Below are positions 16,173-25,779 of a stretch of 36,909 bases of DNA, piece after piece. Positions within the stretch are counted from its first letter, which is position 1. Each line of letters opens with the position of its first letter. Location of the stretch: the NCBI GenBank assembly GCA_934796165.1, contig CAKVOU010000013.1, positions 1-36,909 on the forward strand, read 5' to 3'. This DNA is from an uncultured Eubacteriales bacterium. Its GTDB lineage: Bacteria; Bacillota; Clostridia; Oscillospirales; CAG-272. The position numbers were made by a program, and so were the translations under genes. A model generated the notes under the pieces. It was not told the origin of the DNA and ran no database searches. It saw only the letters and a list, made by a program, of their open reading frames with translations.

Positions 16173-17600
16173 TCAGACGACCTGCACCTTCAGAATATTG
16201 GTGTTGCCCGATTCCTGGAGCGGCACGCCGGCGGTAATGACCACGCGCTCGCCGCTCTTCACCAGCCCTGCCGCGCGTGCACAGTGAACGGCGTGCGCAA
16301 ACAGGCTGTCGGTATCCGTCTGGAGCTGTCCCAGTACCGGGCACACCCCCCAGGAAAGCGACAACTGATGATAGGTCTTTTCATCGGGTGTGACACCGAT
16401 GATGCGCTGTGCCGGGCGGAATTTGGAAACCCGACGCGCCGTCGTCCCGCCGTAGGTAACGGCAATCACAGCGCCCGCACCGATGTCTTTTGCAAGAATG
16501 ACCGCAGCATCGCTGACCGCATTGGTAATGTCATCTGCCGATGACTGGAAATGCACCTTGGTGCCGGGCGCATGAATCCGCGACGCGTCCTGCTCCGCCT
16601 GCTCCGCGATCTTTGCCATCGTGGAGATGACAAGTGCCGGGTGATCACCCATTGCGGACTCCCCGGACAGCATCACGGCGGAAGTACCGTCGAACACAGC
16701 GTTGGCAACGTCGGAGATCTCCGCTCTCGTCGGCATGGAAGAATGGATCATGGACTCCAGCATCTGGGTCGCCGTGATCGCCGGCTTGCCGGAACCGCAG
16801 CATTTACCGATCATCATTTTCTGAATACCGGGAAGCTGCTCGAACGGAACCTCCACGCCCATGTCGCCGCGGGCGACCATGATACCGTCAGACGCTTCGA
16901 GAATGCCGTCAAAATTCCGGACGCCCTCCAGGTTTTCGATCTTGGAGATAATGCGGATACGTTCCCCGCCATGCTCTCTCAAAAGCGCACGTACCTGTTC
17001 CACATCCTCCCGGCAACGCACGAAGGAGGCGGCAACGTAATCCACACCCAGCTCCGTTCCGAAAATCAGGTCGGAGCGGTCCGCCTCGCTGATATACGGC
17101 ATATCAATGTGCACATTGGGAATATTGATGCTCTTGTGATCGGACAGGGCGCCGCCGGAAGTCACCTCGCAGATGACATCGGTATCGGTCGTATCCGTAA
17201 CACGGAATGCCACCTTCCCGTCATCGGCAAGAATGGTCATGCCGGGCTTCAGTTGGCTTGCAAGCGGAGCAAAGGTCACTGTCACCTCGCGTTCGCTTCC
17301 CTCCACCTCACGTGAGGTCAGGACAAAACGATCGCCGCAGGCAAGCGTGATCCTGCCGTTCTTAAAATTTTTCAGCCGGATCTCGGGCCCCTTGGTATCC
17401 AGCAGGAGAGCGGCAGGGATGCCGAGGCGGTCGCGGACACGGCGGAAGCGCTCCGCCATGGCGCGGTGCATCTCATGCGTGCCGTGTGAAAAGTTCAGTC
17501 TGCCGACATTCATGCCGGCGCGGAACATCTGTTCGAGCACCTCATCTGTTTGCGTTGCGGGGCCGAGCGTGCAGACGATTTTGGTTTTACGGATCTCCAT
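16173..17600 (-). CDS. pyk: pyruvate kinase
   Basis: The protein has 475 aa from the ATG at 17600, which has GAAGGAG 5 nt upstream; the longer frame begins before the promoter and is rejected. It starts with the family N-terminus RKTKIVCTLGPATQT and has NFSHGTHEMH, LLDTKGPEIRL, ISKIENLEGV, the metal/active-site block GIMVARGDMGVEVP and ATQMLESMI, then a regulatory C domain. It lacks the extra C-terminal PEP-utilising domain seen in some Bacillota, so it is the short form. It makes ATP and pyruvate from PEP and ADP. It is convergent with nearby ppdK, which catalyses the AMP/PPi version of the same conversion, so the locus holds both routes between PEP and pyruvate. Confidence 0.97.
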   Translation of the reverse strand: MEIRKTKIVCTLGPATQTDEVLEQMFRAGMNVGRLNFSHGTHEMHRAMAERFRRVRDRLGIPAALLLDTKGPEIRLKNFKNGRITLACGDRFVLTSREVEGSEREVTVTFAPLASQLKPGMTILADDGKVAFRVTDTTDTDVICEVTSGGALSDHKSINIPNVHIDMPYISEADRSDLIFGTELGVDYVAASFVRCREDVEQVRALLREHGGERIRIISKIENLEGVRNFDGILEASDGIMVARGDMGVEVPFEQLPGIQKMMIGKCCGSGKPAITATQMLESMIHSSMPTRAEISDVANAVFDGTSAVMLSGESAMGDHPALVISTMAKIAEQAEQDASRIHAPGTKVHFQSSADDITNAVSDAAVILAKDIGAGAVIAVTYGGTTARRVSKFRPAQRIIGVTPDEKTYHQLSLSWGVCPVLGQLQTDTDSLFAHAVHCARAAGLVKSGERVVITAGVPLQESGNTNILKVQVV

Positions 17601-17757
17601 ATTGACTCCTTCCCTGTTTCGCAGCAGGTATCCATACGGAAGAACGGCAGGTCCTGTCAACGCCTTGCAATCGGAGATTCCCCTGTTATGACCGGTACCG
17701 GAACCGGGTGTCCGGTCAGGCCGATCCGCCGCACTTCCAAAAAATATTTCAGCATAC

Positions 17758-17786
17758 AGTATATCACAAATCGTTCTCTTTGACAA
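17758..17786 (-). promoter_or_regulatory. pyk promoter
   Basis: The minus strand shows TTGTCA, a 17-nt spacer and TATACT. It leaves a leader of about 150 nt with no recognised structure. Confidence 0.65.
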
Positions 17787-17847
17787 GCCGGAAGCACAAA
17801 ATTACCGGAAGATTTTACCCGGATTTCACAGGACACATACAAGAGTT

Positions 17848-17875
17848 CCCCGCCTGCCGCTTGCGGCAGGCGGGG
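17848..17875 (-). terminator. strong GC hairpin after the large membrane protein gene
   Basis: A 12-bp perfect stem (CCCCGCCTGCCG / CGGCAGGCGGGG, 4-nt loop) lies 12 bp beyond the stop. On the minus strand the T-run is before rather than after the stem, so it is not a classical terminator. It may instead stabilise the 3' end. Confidence 0.45.
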
Positions 17876-17887
17876 AAAAAAGCAATT

Positions 17888-20287
17888 TCAGGATACCCAG
17901 AATGCAAACAATCGCCCGAAGAGCGCGTAACCGATATCGCCGGAATTGGCATCAAAGAAGCGGAAATACAATGCGAAGTTGACCAGTACCGAGAGAAGCA
18001 CCGAAATGGCAAAGCCCCGGTAAAGGATCTCCCGCACCTGACGGTTGCGGCAACGTCTCCATATAAGCCCCAGAAGTCCGAGCGCGGCAATGGTCATCTC
18101 CCAGAAGAAATCCATGCCGTAATGCACGCAGTACCCGCTCTCCCAGATGGAAAAAATGATGATCGTCGGCGCCGCCACCGCGACAGCGGTACCGAGTACG
18201 GCAGTGCGGACCCGCGTCCCGCGGTCTTCGATTCCCGCGAGCACTTTGGGCGCGGCAAAGAGCGTAAATACCGGGAGCGCACGGAACAAAAGTCCCACCG
18301 CGTTGTTCGGCGTCGCGTTGAAGTAGTAACCGTTCAGGTCGAGCTTGGTAAAGGACGAGGTGAGGAACGGGAAGGTATCCGTGAAGGACGGCGGTGCGAA
18401 CAGGTAATTCCAGAAGCCGATCATCGCGCTCCGGAAGCCGAATTCCGCGCGGGTGAAATCGTTGATGGTCAGAGAATACTGAATTCCGAATTCCAGCACC
18501 GAGCCGAAGCGCAGTTTGTTGTACAGCATCTGCACTCCGCCGATGAGGACATACGGAAGCAGTGCCGCGACCAGATACAGGACTACCCCGCGCACGCGCT
18601 TCCCTTTCTCCGGTTCCGTCTCCCACAGATCGCGAAGACGCTTGCACAGTCCGAATCCGAGGAACAGGACGGCGACCACGCACCAGACCGCTTCGGTAGG
18701 TCTGCTGAGCACCGCAAGGGACAGGGCGGTCGCGGAGAGGACAAGCCGCACATAAGAGATCTTTCCCTTCCCGACCACGTTCGAGGAAAGCAGAAAATAG
18801 ACGCCCATGGTGACAAAGCAGAAGCCGGCAGACCGCGCGATCTCGTAAAAATTGGTGACGGCGTAGCAATAGAACACGCCGCTGACCGCCTCCAGCATCC
18901 ACAGCCCGCCGACGTACATTCCGAGCGGCAGTTCCGGGAAGAATTTCTTTACAAACGTGTGCCACACAAGCCCGAGGAACACAATGCCGGCAACGCCGAA
19001 GAGTAGGACCGCAAAGTGGGACGGGAAATAAAATCCGGTAAGGAGGTTGTACGGGAGAAACAGCAAGAGCACCGGCGCAATTCCGTAATAGGAATAGTAG
19101 TGCCCGTTATAGAGCAGATGATCCCACAGAATTCTGCCGCCGAGCGCCGAACGCTGGCTCCAGTCATACGGGTTTTCCAGCGACAGAAGCCCCTCTGTCG
19201 GTTCCTCCAGAAGATGAAGCTGCCCTGCGCGGAACGCGTCCACCAGCTCCTTGGTCATCTGGTTTCCCGTCGTCATGTGCCAGTCCGCGTACCATCCGGA
19301 CGACCGGAACATACAGAGCACCACGCTGAAAATGCCAAGTCCTGCAAGTGTTGCGATCAGTGCGCCGCGCGCCGCGGCAGGATGCAGGACGGTCTCCTCG
19401 CGGAAGGGTTTCCCCGTGAGAAGCAGCATCAGGAGAAACGCAAGGAAAAATACAATCGAAACGCGCACCGGGCTGAAATGATACGGGATCTGCACGTTCA
19501 GCGTCACGGCGTCATCCCCGAAGGTCAACTCGCGGTCGTCTGACGCTTTTTCGGCAGGAGTCAGGGTCACGCGCAGTTTGCCGATCTCCCCGGAGGTCTC
19601 CGTCACAAGGTACCGGGTGAAGGCGGCGGACGGGTAAACGGTCCCCTTGATGAGCCCGTTCCGGTACGCGGCGTTTGTCGCATCGGAGAAATCCACGGAA
19701 TAGGAGACGCTTTCCACATCGGTGTCAAAGAATAAGCCGATCGTTCCCATCGGGACACGGACGTTTTCCCATGCAAGCACCACATGGCTGGCGCCGGGAT
19801 TCAGGCGGTAACGGATTGTTCCGTCCTCCGCCGTGTACGCGGTTGCGCCGGTTACGGTTGCCTCTCCGGGGGAAAGTGCGGTCGTCGGCGCATTCTTGAA
19901 GACGCGCGCGTAGGTCGCGCTGTTCGGAATAAAAACCTCGATAAGAAGCAGGATTGTCAGAAGCCGGATCGCGTTTTTGCCGACGTGGAACATGGAGCCG
20001 TCGCGCGCGATTCCCTCCGGCATACGGGTACGAAGAAAATAAGCAACTCCCGCGCCGAGCGTCACGGTCACGGCGAGCGTCAGATATACGCCGGAAAAGG
20101 CGACAAGCGCGGACACCCCGGCAAAAAAGCCCAGTCCCGCAAAAGCAAACAGGAAAAGCGCGGACACCCCCGCTACGAAAAGAGGAATATATCGGTTGGA
20201 GATCCGGCGCGCGGAGCTCAGAAAAAAGGCACAGCCGACTCCGGCAATGCTCCAGAAAACCGCAATGACAAGAAGTATCCGCTCCAT
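17888..20287 (-). CDS. large polytopic membrane protein, GT-C glycosyltransferase-like
   Basis: The 799-aa protein has four N-terminal membrane helices, then an extracytoplasmic beta-rich domain (about 130-270), then about ten further helices. The first long loop after the domain includes RSSGWYADWHMTTGNQMTKE and a short acidic stretch, and the segment NPYDWSQRS. The helix-loop pattern and YYSYYGIAPVLLLFLPYNLLTG resemble membrane glycosyltransferases of the GT-C fold, but no catalytic motif can be fixed. GGAGG is 5 nt before the ATG. A promoter lies about 135 bp upstream, so it is a single-gene unit. Cell-envelope sugar transfer is the likeliest role; the substrate is unknown. Confidence 0.7.
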   Translation of the reverse strand: MERILLVIAVFWSIAGVGCAFFLSSARRISNRYIPLFVAGVSALFLFAFAGLGFFAGVSALVAFSGVYLTLAVTVTLGAGVAYFLRTRMPEGIARDGSMFHVGKNAIRLLTILLLIEVFIPNSATYARVFKNAPTTALSPGEATVTGATAYTAEDGTIRYRLNPGASHVVLAWENVRVPMGTIGLFFDTDVESVSYSVDFSDATNAAYRNGLIKGTVYPSAAFTRYLVTETSGEIGKLRVTLTPAEKASDDRELTFGDDAVTLNVQIPYHFSPVRVSIVFFLAFLLMLLLTGKPFREETVLHPAAARGALIATLAGLGIFSVVLCMFRSSGWYADWHMTTGNQMTKELVDAFRAGQLHLLEEPTEGLLSLENPYDWSQRSALGGRILWDHLLYNGHYYSYYGIAPVLLLFLPYNLLTGFYFPSHFAVLLFGVAGIVFLGLVWHTFVKKFFPELPLGMYVGGLWMLEAVSGVFYCYAVTNFYEIARSAGFCFVTMGVYFLLSSNVVGKGKISYVRLVLSATALSLAVLSRPTEAVWCVVAVLFLGFGLCKRLRDLWETEPEKGKRVRGVVLYLVAALLPYVLIGGVQMLYNKLRFGSVLEFGIQYSLTINDFTRAEFGFRSAMIGFWNYLFAPPSFTDTFPFLTSSFTKLDLNGYYFNATPNNAVGLLFRALPVFTLFAAPKVLAGIEDRGTRVRTAVLGTAVAVAAPTIIIFSIWESGYCVHYGMDFFWEMTIAALGLLGLIWRRCRNRQVREILYRGFAISVLLSVLVNFALYFRFFDANSGDIGYALFGRLFAFWVS

Positions 20288-20420
20288 AAAAGCCTCCGAT
20301 CGTGGGAGTCACGTTGAAATTATTCGGAATGATGTGCGGGGGAACAGCCGGCAAGTCGTCAAGCGGGGGGCGAGGACGTATCCTCCGCGTTTCCCCGGCA
20401 GCCACCGGCAATCTATTCCG

Positions 20421-20449
20421 ATTATACCACACTTTCAACCGGATTGCAA
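20421..20449 (-). promoter_or_regulatory. promoter of the 799-aa membrane protein gene
   Basis: The minus strand shows TTGCAA, a 17-nt spacer and a perfect TATAAT. It follows directly after the terminator at 20451-20485. Confidence 0.7.
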
Positions 20450-20450
20450 C

Positions 20451-20485
20451 AAAAAAGCCGCCGGTCGGAGTGGCGGCGGCTTTTT
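20451..20485 (-). terminator. terminator of the pilus locus
   Basis: GC stem GCCGCC / GGCGGC is flanked by A6 and T5 runs, so it can act in either direction. On the minus strand it is the first classical terminator downstream of pilT, about 240 bp after its stop. Confidence 0.75.
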
Positions 20486-20574
20486 GGCGGATCCGGACAG
20501 GCTTCACGATGTCAGCACCCATCAGGCAGGGCGATTCTGCGGCGGGGCGGTGCCATAGCAAGATGAGGCAGTCA

Positions 20575-20624
20575 GCCCCGCCTGTCGGCGGGCACCCGCA
20601 CAGCGGGGATCCGACGGCGGGGCG
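20575..20624. repeat. 50-bp palindromic element, copy A
   Basis: This element matches 49 of 50 bases of the reverse complement of 26592-26641. It has inverted ends, GCCCCGCC-t-GTCGG and CCGAC-GGCGGGGC, so a single strand folds into a bulged hairpin. It lies in the 240-bp gap between pilT and its terminator. The rest of the gap is also GC-rich and carries the 14-mer GGCGGAAGTCGCCC (20708-20721), shared with the palindrome at 31038-31123. Confidence 0.9.
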
Positions 20625-20728
20625 GCACGGGCGGCGGAAGTCCGCGATGCGGCGCGGAGATTTCTGCGGCTCGTTGGATTTTCGCCGGACGGAGCGACTG
20701 CGGCGCGGGCGGAAGTCGCCCCGCGGTA

Positions 20729-21961
20729 TCAGATCTGGTATGCCTCAAAGGTATCCTTGGTGATCTTGTGCTCCCGGAACAGACGTTCCATGGAGGTCCG
20801 CATGGTATACATTCCCTCGCCGAGCGAGGTCTGGATTGCGCTGGCAACCAGGTGCAGTTTATTCTGCCGGATCATGGCGCGAACCGGCTCGTTGGCGATG
20901 AGCACTTCCGTTGCCAGATGGCGCGTTCCCTTGACGACACCGGGCAGGAGCTGCTGAGAAATGACCCCGAGCAGGGACATCCCGAGCTGGGTACGGATCT
21001 GATTCTGCTGTGCCGCAGGGAAAACGTCCACGATACGGGTAATGGAGTTGACCGCGCCCTTGGTGTGCAGGGTAGACAGCACCAGATGTCCGGTTTCCGC
21101 GGCACGGAGCGCGGCTTCGATGCTGGCATGGTCGCGCATTTCACCGACCAGAATGATGTCCGGGTCTTCACGCATGGCTTCGGTGATTGCGTCGCTGAAG
21201 GAGCGCGCGTCTCTTCCGATCTCACGCTGAGAAATGATACAGTTCTGATTCCGGTGGACAAATTCGATCGGGTCCTCCAGCGTAATGATATGTTCCCGCT
21301 TGACATGGTTGATGTAATCGACCAGGCTGGTGAGCGTCGTTGTCTTTCCGCTTCCCGTAGGCCCCGTGATCAGGATGAGACCGCTTCTGCGTTCCGCCAG
21401 ACGCTTGAGGATCTGCGGGATGCCAAGTTCGGAAAAATCCTTTGAAACCAACGTGAGCAAGCGGAGCGCGATATTGATGCCGCCGTTATCCTTGTAGAGG
21501 TTTCCGCGCAGACGGATCCCGCTCATGGTAACGGAAAAGTCCGCGGCGGTGTTGGATTCCAGAAAACGGGTAGGATTGATCTCGGTATTTTCTTCAAGGA
21601 ACGCGCACAGCTCCTCCGCACGCAGGGGAGCTTCCCCTTCCAGCGGTTCCAGCTCGCCGGCAACGCGGATATACGGACTGCACCCCTCGTCGAGATGCAG
21701 GTCGGACGCGCCCTTTGCCTTGGCATAAGCGACCGTGTAAGCGATACGGGAATCAAACAGGGAGCGCTCCGGCAAAACCACCGCGCTTGCCAGTCTGCGG
21801 GACGCTTCCTCTGCCTCCAGCGCCCTTTGTGCGGCGTAAGCCTGTCCGCAGGACTGACAGAATATTCTTCCGTCATCGGCAAAGTAGAAGTTTCCGACGT
21901 TGCCCGGCTCTGCCGTCCCGAGCGGTTTTCCGCATTTTGCGCAAACGATCTGCGTTTTCAT
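20729..21961 (-). CDS. pilT: PilT-type retraction ATPase with N-terminal zinc-binding module
   Basis: The protein is 410 aa. Residues 1-40 form a four-cysteine module (Cys7, Cys10, Cys35, Cys38) absent from ordinary PilT. A PilT/PilB N-domain follows (ASDLHLDEG near 85), then the ATPase core: Walker A GPTGSGKTT (200-208), Asp box ITLEDPIEF, Walker B DIILVGEMRD and His box GHLVLSTLHT. The C-terminus has VRAMIRQNKLHLVASAIQT, equivalent to the PilT-specific AIRNLIRE region, which separates it from PilB. PilT depolymerises pili and powers twitching. A weak AAAGGA lies about 12 nt before the ATG. It is the last gene of the pilus locus. Confidence 0.92.
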   Translation of the reverse strand: MKTQIVCAKCGKPLGTAEPGNVGNFYFADDGRIFCQSCGQAYAAQRALEAEEASRRLASAVVLPERSLFDSRIAYTVAYAKAKGASDLHLDEGCSPYIRVAGELEPLEGEAPLRAEELCAFLEENTEINPTRFLESNTAADFSVTMSGIRLRGNLYKDNGGINIALRLLTLVSKDFSELGIPQILKRLAERRSGLILITGPTGSGKTTTLTSLVDYINHVKREHIITLEDPIEFVHRNQNCIISQREIGRDARSFSDAITEAMREDPDIILVGEMRDHASIEAALRAAETGHLVLSTLHTKGAVNSITRIVDVFPAAQQNQIRTQLGMSLLGVISQQLLPGVVKGTRHLATEVLIANEPVRAMIRQNKLHLVASAIQTSLGEGMYTMRTSMERLFREHKITKDTFEAYQI

Positions 21962-22045
21962 CTTGTATCTGTGTCCTTTGCTTTCGGTAGGTGAAAGCGT
22001 CCTTTCTCGTGGGATATGCGGGAAAACCGCTCATGGACCTTTTGA

Positions 22046-22597
22046 TTACGTACCCGCTTCAACCCCGAAAAAAGAAGCATTGATCTGATAGCTTGCAAAA
22101 ACCCGCACCGTACCGGCGCTGATTCCGTTCTTTTCCAAAAGGCTCTTGATATTGTCGGGATGATTCCAAGCCGATGCAGTCGGTTCTCCCGTGGAGGCAA
22201 TCTGCAAGTTGTTAGTCAGTTTAACGAGAATTGATTCGATCTGTGCGTCGTAGTCGCCGCTTTCCACGTCATCAAACTTCCCGTCGTTCGCCGAGTAAGC
22301 CTGTACCTCTCTTGAGGTATGAGAAAAGCCGAACAGGTAGATGGTCTTGTCTCTCTTGACAAAAATCAGAAAATCGGCATCCGGGTGATCGACTGTCTCG
22401 GGTGTCAGAGCGGTCATGGCATTGCTTGCATCAACAAATGCGGCGGATGCGTTGGCTTTCTGAATGATACCCGAAAAGGTTGGGATCATCACACCCGCTA
22501 AAATTGCAATGACTGCGATGACAATGACCAGCTCCACCAAGGTAAAGCCGCGTCGCCTGTTCTGATGAACTTCAATCATTTCATTCTGTGTTTTCAT
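22046..22597 (-). CDS. type IV pilin-like protein
   Basis: The protein is 183 aa. A 17-residue leader rich in Arg ends in Gly before FTLVELVIVIAVIAILAGVMIP, the class III signal cleaved and methylated by PilD, with Glu5 present. The remaining globular region is about 150 residues and has no cysteines visible. The N-terminal helix is nearly identical in style to that of the pilin at 30264-30620. No strong ribosome binding site is seen before the ATG. Because it sits between pilB and pilT, far from the other pilins, it may be a minor pilin or a second major pilin; the sequence does not decide. Confidence 0.88.
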   Translation of the reverse strand: MKTQNEMIEVHQNRRRGFTLVELVIVIAVIAILAGVMIPTFSGIIQKANASAAFVDASNAMTALTPETVDHPDADFLIFVKRDKTIYLFGFSHTSREVQAYSANDGKFDDVESGDYDAQIESILVKLTNNLQIASTGEPTASAWNHPDNIKSLLEKNGISAGTVRVFASYQINASFFGVEAGT

Positions 22598-22662
22598 TGC
22601 AGTTCTCTTTTCCTGTAAAATATCTTCCGGTAATCACCGCCGCGGGGCACACCCGCACGCCG

Positions 22663-24354
22663 TCACTCCATGTACAGCGCCATCAGCTCCTGCACACTGG
22701 TGATTCCGCGGAGCACATAATCCTTGCAGTTGTCCCACATAGGCGTCATGCCGTTTTTACGGACGATGTCGCGCAGCTCCTCTGCGGAAATATCCTGCGC
22801 CATCGCGTCGCGGATACTGTCGTTGAGGTACATGATTTCATGGACGGCGATACGTCCGCGGTAGCCGGTTCCATTGCAGAACTGGCAGCCGCGCGGGCGG
22901 CAGATGGTGACGGGCTCGTCAATCTGGAGCGCGCGCATTTCGGTCGCGTTGGTCTTCCCCTTGCGCTTGCAGACGGGGCAAAGCCGTTTGACAAGACGCT
23001 GGGAGATCACGCCGATCAGCGCATCCGCGACAAAGTAACTGGACACGCCCATGTCGGTCAGTCGCGTGAGGACACCCGGCGCGTCGTTGGTATGAATGGT
23101 GGAAAAGACGAGATGTCCCGTAATCGCGGCACGGATCGCGATCTGTGCCGTTTCCTCGTCACGGATCTCACCGATCATGATGACGTCAGGGTCCTGACGC
23201 ATGATGGAACGGAGCGCCGATGCAAAGGTCATGTTTGCCTTGTTGTTGACGTTGACCTGATTGATTCCCTGCATGGTATATTCCACCGGGTCTTCGACCG
23301 TGACAATGTTGATGTCCGGCTTGTTGATCTCACGGAGGAAGGTATAAAGCGTGGTGGATTTACCGCAGCCGGTCGGACCGGACATGAGGATGATGCCGTG
23401 CGGGCGCGCAAGCATCTTGTCCACGATCTCGTTTGCGGCGGCGGTGAAGCCAAGCTCGGTACGCGAGAGATTGAACGCGCTCTTGTCAAGCACACGGATG
23501 ACGAATTTTTCGCCGTGCACCGTCGGCAAAGTGGACACACGGAAGTCGTATTCCGTGCCGTTGATGGTCAGATTGATTCTGCCGTCCTGCGGGATACGCC
23601 GCTCGGCGATGTTGATTCCCGACATGATCTTGACTCTGGCGGCAATCGCGGGATACGACTCGATATTGAAGCGGGCGCGCTCGTTCAGTCTGCCGTCGAT
23701 ACGGTAACGTACCGTAACGAAATTCTCGAACGGCTCGATGTGAATATCCGACGCGCGGAACGGGATCGCTTCCTTGATGATGGAATCGACCAGCCGGACG
23801 GTCGGCGCATTGATGACATCCTCGTCGTTTTCGGGACGGACTTCATTGGTTGCCATGCCCCGCTCGATGATCTGCGCGTCATTGCTCTTGTTGATGTTAC
23901 TGAGAGCGACCGCGGTGGAACGGATAGCGATCTCGCCATCGATGAAGACGTCGATCTGGGTCGGCGGGACCAGCACATATTCCACGTGTCCGTTGTAAAT
24001 CGCCGCGACCACGGAGGTGGAGGCAAAATCAAGCGGCCGTGCACAGGCGACGATGAGAGAGCCGCCGATGTCCACCGTAACGGGGACGATCTTCTTGGCA
24101 CGCAGGAACGCAAGATCAAAACGGTTCAAGAGGTCCTTGTCAACCTCCAGCATATCCATCTGGATATACGGCATCTCAAAGTATTCGCCGAGCGCGTCCA
24201 GCGCCGTGACCTCCGTGCAGAGGTTCTGCGCGAGCAGGTACCGCTCGACCGGCATCTTAAGCCGTTCCGCATCTTCTAAGATCCGGTTGAAATCACGCTT
24301 TTTGATGACGTGCTTATAGACAAAGAACTGGAGGATTTCGTAATTCAGATTCAT
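22663..24354 (-). CDS. pilB: PilB-type pilus extension ATPase
   Basis: At 563 aa it has the family's usual length. The N-terminal MshEN-like part (1-150) is followed by the ASDIHIEPF segment, Walker A GPTGCGKSTT, Asp box VTVEDPVEYT, Walker B DVIMIGEIRDEETAQIA and His box GHLVFSTIHTNDAP. A zinc motif typical of PilB/GspE follows (CPVCKRKG and, further on, CRPRGCQFCNGTGYRGR). It energises pilin polymerisation at the membrane platform PilC. GGGGAGG lies about 9 nt before the ATG. The pilC stop is 16 bp upstream, so the two are co-transcribed. Confidence 0.96.
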   Translation of the reverse strand: MNLNYEILQFFVYKHVIKKRDFNRILEDAERLKMPVERYLLAQNLCTEVTALDALGEYFEMPYIQMDMLEVDKDLLNRFDLAFLRAKKIVPVTVDIGGSLIVACARPLDFASTSVVAAIYNGHVEYVLVPPTQIDVFIDGEIAIRSTAVALSNINKSNDAQIIERGMATNEVRPENDEDVINAPTVRLVDSIIKEAIPFRASDIHIEPFENFVTVRYRIDGRLNERARFNIESYPAIAARVKIMSGINIAERRIPQDGRINLTINGTEYDFRVSTLPTVHGEKFVIRVLDKSAFNLSRTELGFTAAANEIVDKMLARPHGIILMSGPTGCGKSTTLYTFLREINKPDINIVTVEDPVEYTMQGINQVNVNNKANMTFASALRSIMRQDPDVIMIGEIRDEETAQIAIRAAITGHLVFSTIHTNDAPGVLTRLTDMGVSSYFVADALIGVISQRLVKRLCPVCKRKGKTNATEMRALQIDEPVTICRPRGCQFCNGTGYRGRIAVHEIMYLNDSIRDAMAQDISAEELRDIVRKNGMTPMWDNCKDYVLRGITSVQELMALYME

Positions 24355-24370
24355 ACGGCAAAGCCTCCCC

Positions 24371-25576
24371 TTACAGTTGTGTCATCATAGCAAGCATCGG
24401 AGAATAGATCGCGATAAACAGAAGCGCAACGATCCCGCCCATAATACCGAGCATGATCGGCTGAAGCAGCGTAGTCATAGTTGTCAGCGAACGCTCCGCC
24501 TGCTCGTCAAAGTAGGAGCTGGACTGGAGCAGCACCTGATCCACACTACCGGTCTTCTCACCGACGGAAACCATCTGCAGAAGAATCATGGGGAACAGGC
24601 GGTAGTTGGTCAGCGCCTCGGTCAGGCTCTTGCCTTCCCTGACATCCGCCGTTGCCATGCGGAAGCGCTTTTCGACGTTCTTGTTGCCGAGCACCGGAGA
24701 AATGGTCTCCATCGCATCCACAACGTCCATACCGCTGGAAAGCAGCAGTCCGAAGCCACGCGCGAAGCGCGAGCTGATCAGCGCAGTCTGCACCTTGCCG
24801 AAGATCGGGAGCTTCAGCAGAATGGAGTGGAACACATATTTGCCCTTCGTGGTGCGATTGATTGCAATGAGAATCACAACGAGCAGAAAAATCGCAAGGA
24901 ACAGGTACATCCAGTACGCCCGGAACCAGTGGCTGATGTTCATGATGACCTTTGTAATCATCGGCATCTCGACGCCGATGGAGGACAGGGATTCCTCAAA
25001 AGTCGGGATGACAAAGGCAACCATCAGAATGACAATGCCGATCATCATGACGGCGAGGAACGCGGGATAGATCATGGCGCTCTTGGTCTTGCGCTTGATC
25101 TTGGCGTCGGTTTCGTAATAATCCGCAACCGAACGGAGCACCTCGTCCAGCATACCGCTCTGCTCGCCGACAAAGGTCATGCTGGTAAAGAAGTGTGGAA
25201 ACACCTTTTTGTGCTTTGCCATTGCGTCTGACAGAAGAACGCCGACCTTGACATCCTCCCAGACGGCGGCAATGACCTTCTTGAAGAACGAGGAATACGC
25301 CTGCTCCTTGAGGATCGCAAGGCTGTCCACAATGGAAATGCCGGAGTTGATCATGATGGCAAACTGACGGCAGAAGGTCGTCAATTCGACGGTCTTGACC
25401 TTGCCGCTGACCGAAAAGAAGGCTGACGGCGGCTTATCCGATACCGGAATCGCCCGGACAAGGTACAGCTTCTGCCGGGCAAGCTGCATACGGAGGTCGT
25501 CTTCGTTCTCGGCAAGAAAGTAGCCCTTGAATTTCTTTTTATCAATATCAACCGCCACGTATCTGTATTTCTGCAT
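24371..25576 (-). CDS. pilC: PilC/GspF-type inner membrane platform protein
   Basis: The protein has 401 aa from the ATG at 25576. AAAGGAG lies about 7 nt upstream, and the longer frame starts in the gap without a site. It has two GspF repeats: the first opens after FCRQFAIMINSGISIVDSLAILKEQ, the second with FARGFGLLLSSGMDVVDAMETI. Each is followed by a helical bundle and membrane helices, the last being LQPIMLGIMGGIVALLFIAIYSPM. It is the membrane base on which PilB and PilT act. Position between pilD and pilB is typical of clostridial pilus clusters. Confidence 0.95.
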   Translation of the reverse strand: MQKYRYVAVDIDKKKFKGYFLAENEDDLRMQLARQKLYLVRAIPVSDKPPSAFFSVSGKVKTVELTTFCRQFAIMINSGISIVDSLAILKEQAYSSFFKKVIAAVWEDVKVGVLLSDAMAKHKKVFPHFFTSMTFVGEQSGMLDEVLRSVADYYETDAKIKRKTKSAMIYPAFLAVMMIGIVILMVAFVIPTFEESLSSIGVEMPMITKVIMNISHWFRAYWMYLFLAIFLLVVILIAINRTTKGKYVFHSILLKLPIFGKVQTALISSRFARGFGLLLSSGMDVVDAMETISPVLGNKNVEKRFRMATADVREGKSLTEALTNYRLFPMILLQMVSVGEKTGSVDQVLLQSSSYFDEQAERSLTTMTTLLQPIMLGIMGGIVALLFIAIYSPMLAMMTQL

Positions 25577-25779
25577 CGACGGTCTCCTTTCTGTCTCTTT
25601 TGAGGTGCCGGATGCTACCGGCAAGGGGAGTCATTCTTTGTTTCCGGAATAACAGGAACATACGCGGGAACTTTGTCCGGCGCGGGACCTGCGCCTCCAT
25701 GGAGCCCCCTCCGCGCGGGGACGGACGTCCGCCGCATTCGGATTCTGCGGTCCCCCGGGTTCCGGGAATCACCCACAAA

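Noticed and set aside
17848..17875. Classical terminator on either strand
   Set aside because: The stem is strong but the poly-T lies on the wrong side for the minus strand and is poly-A for the plus strand, so it was kept only as a hairpin.
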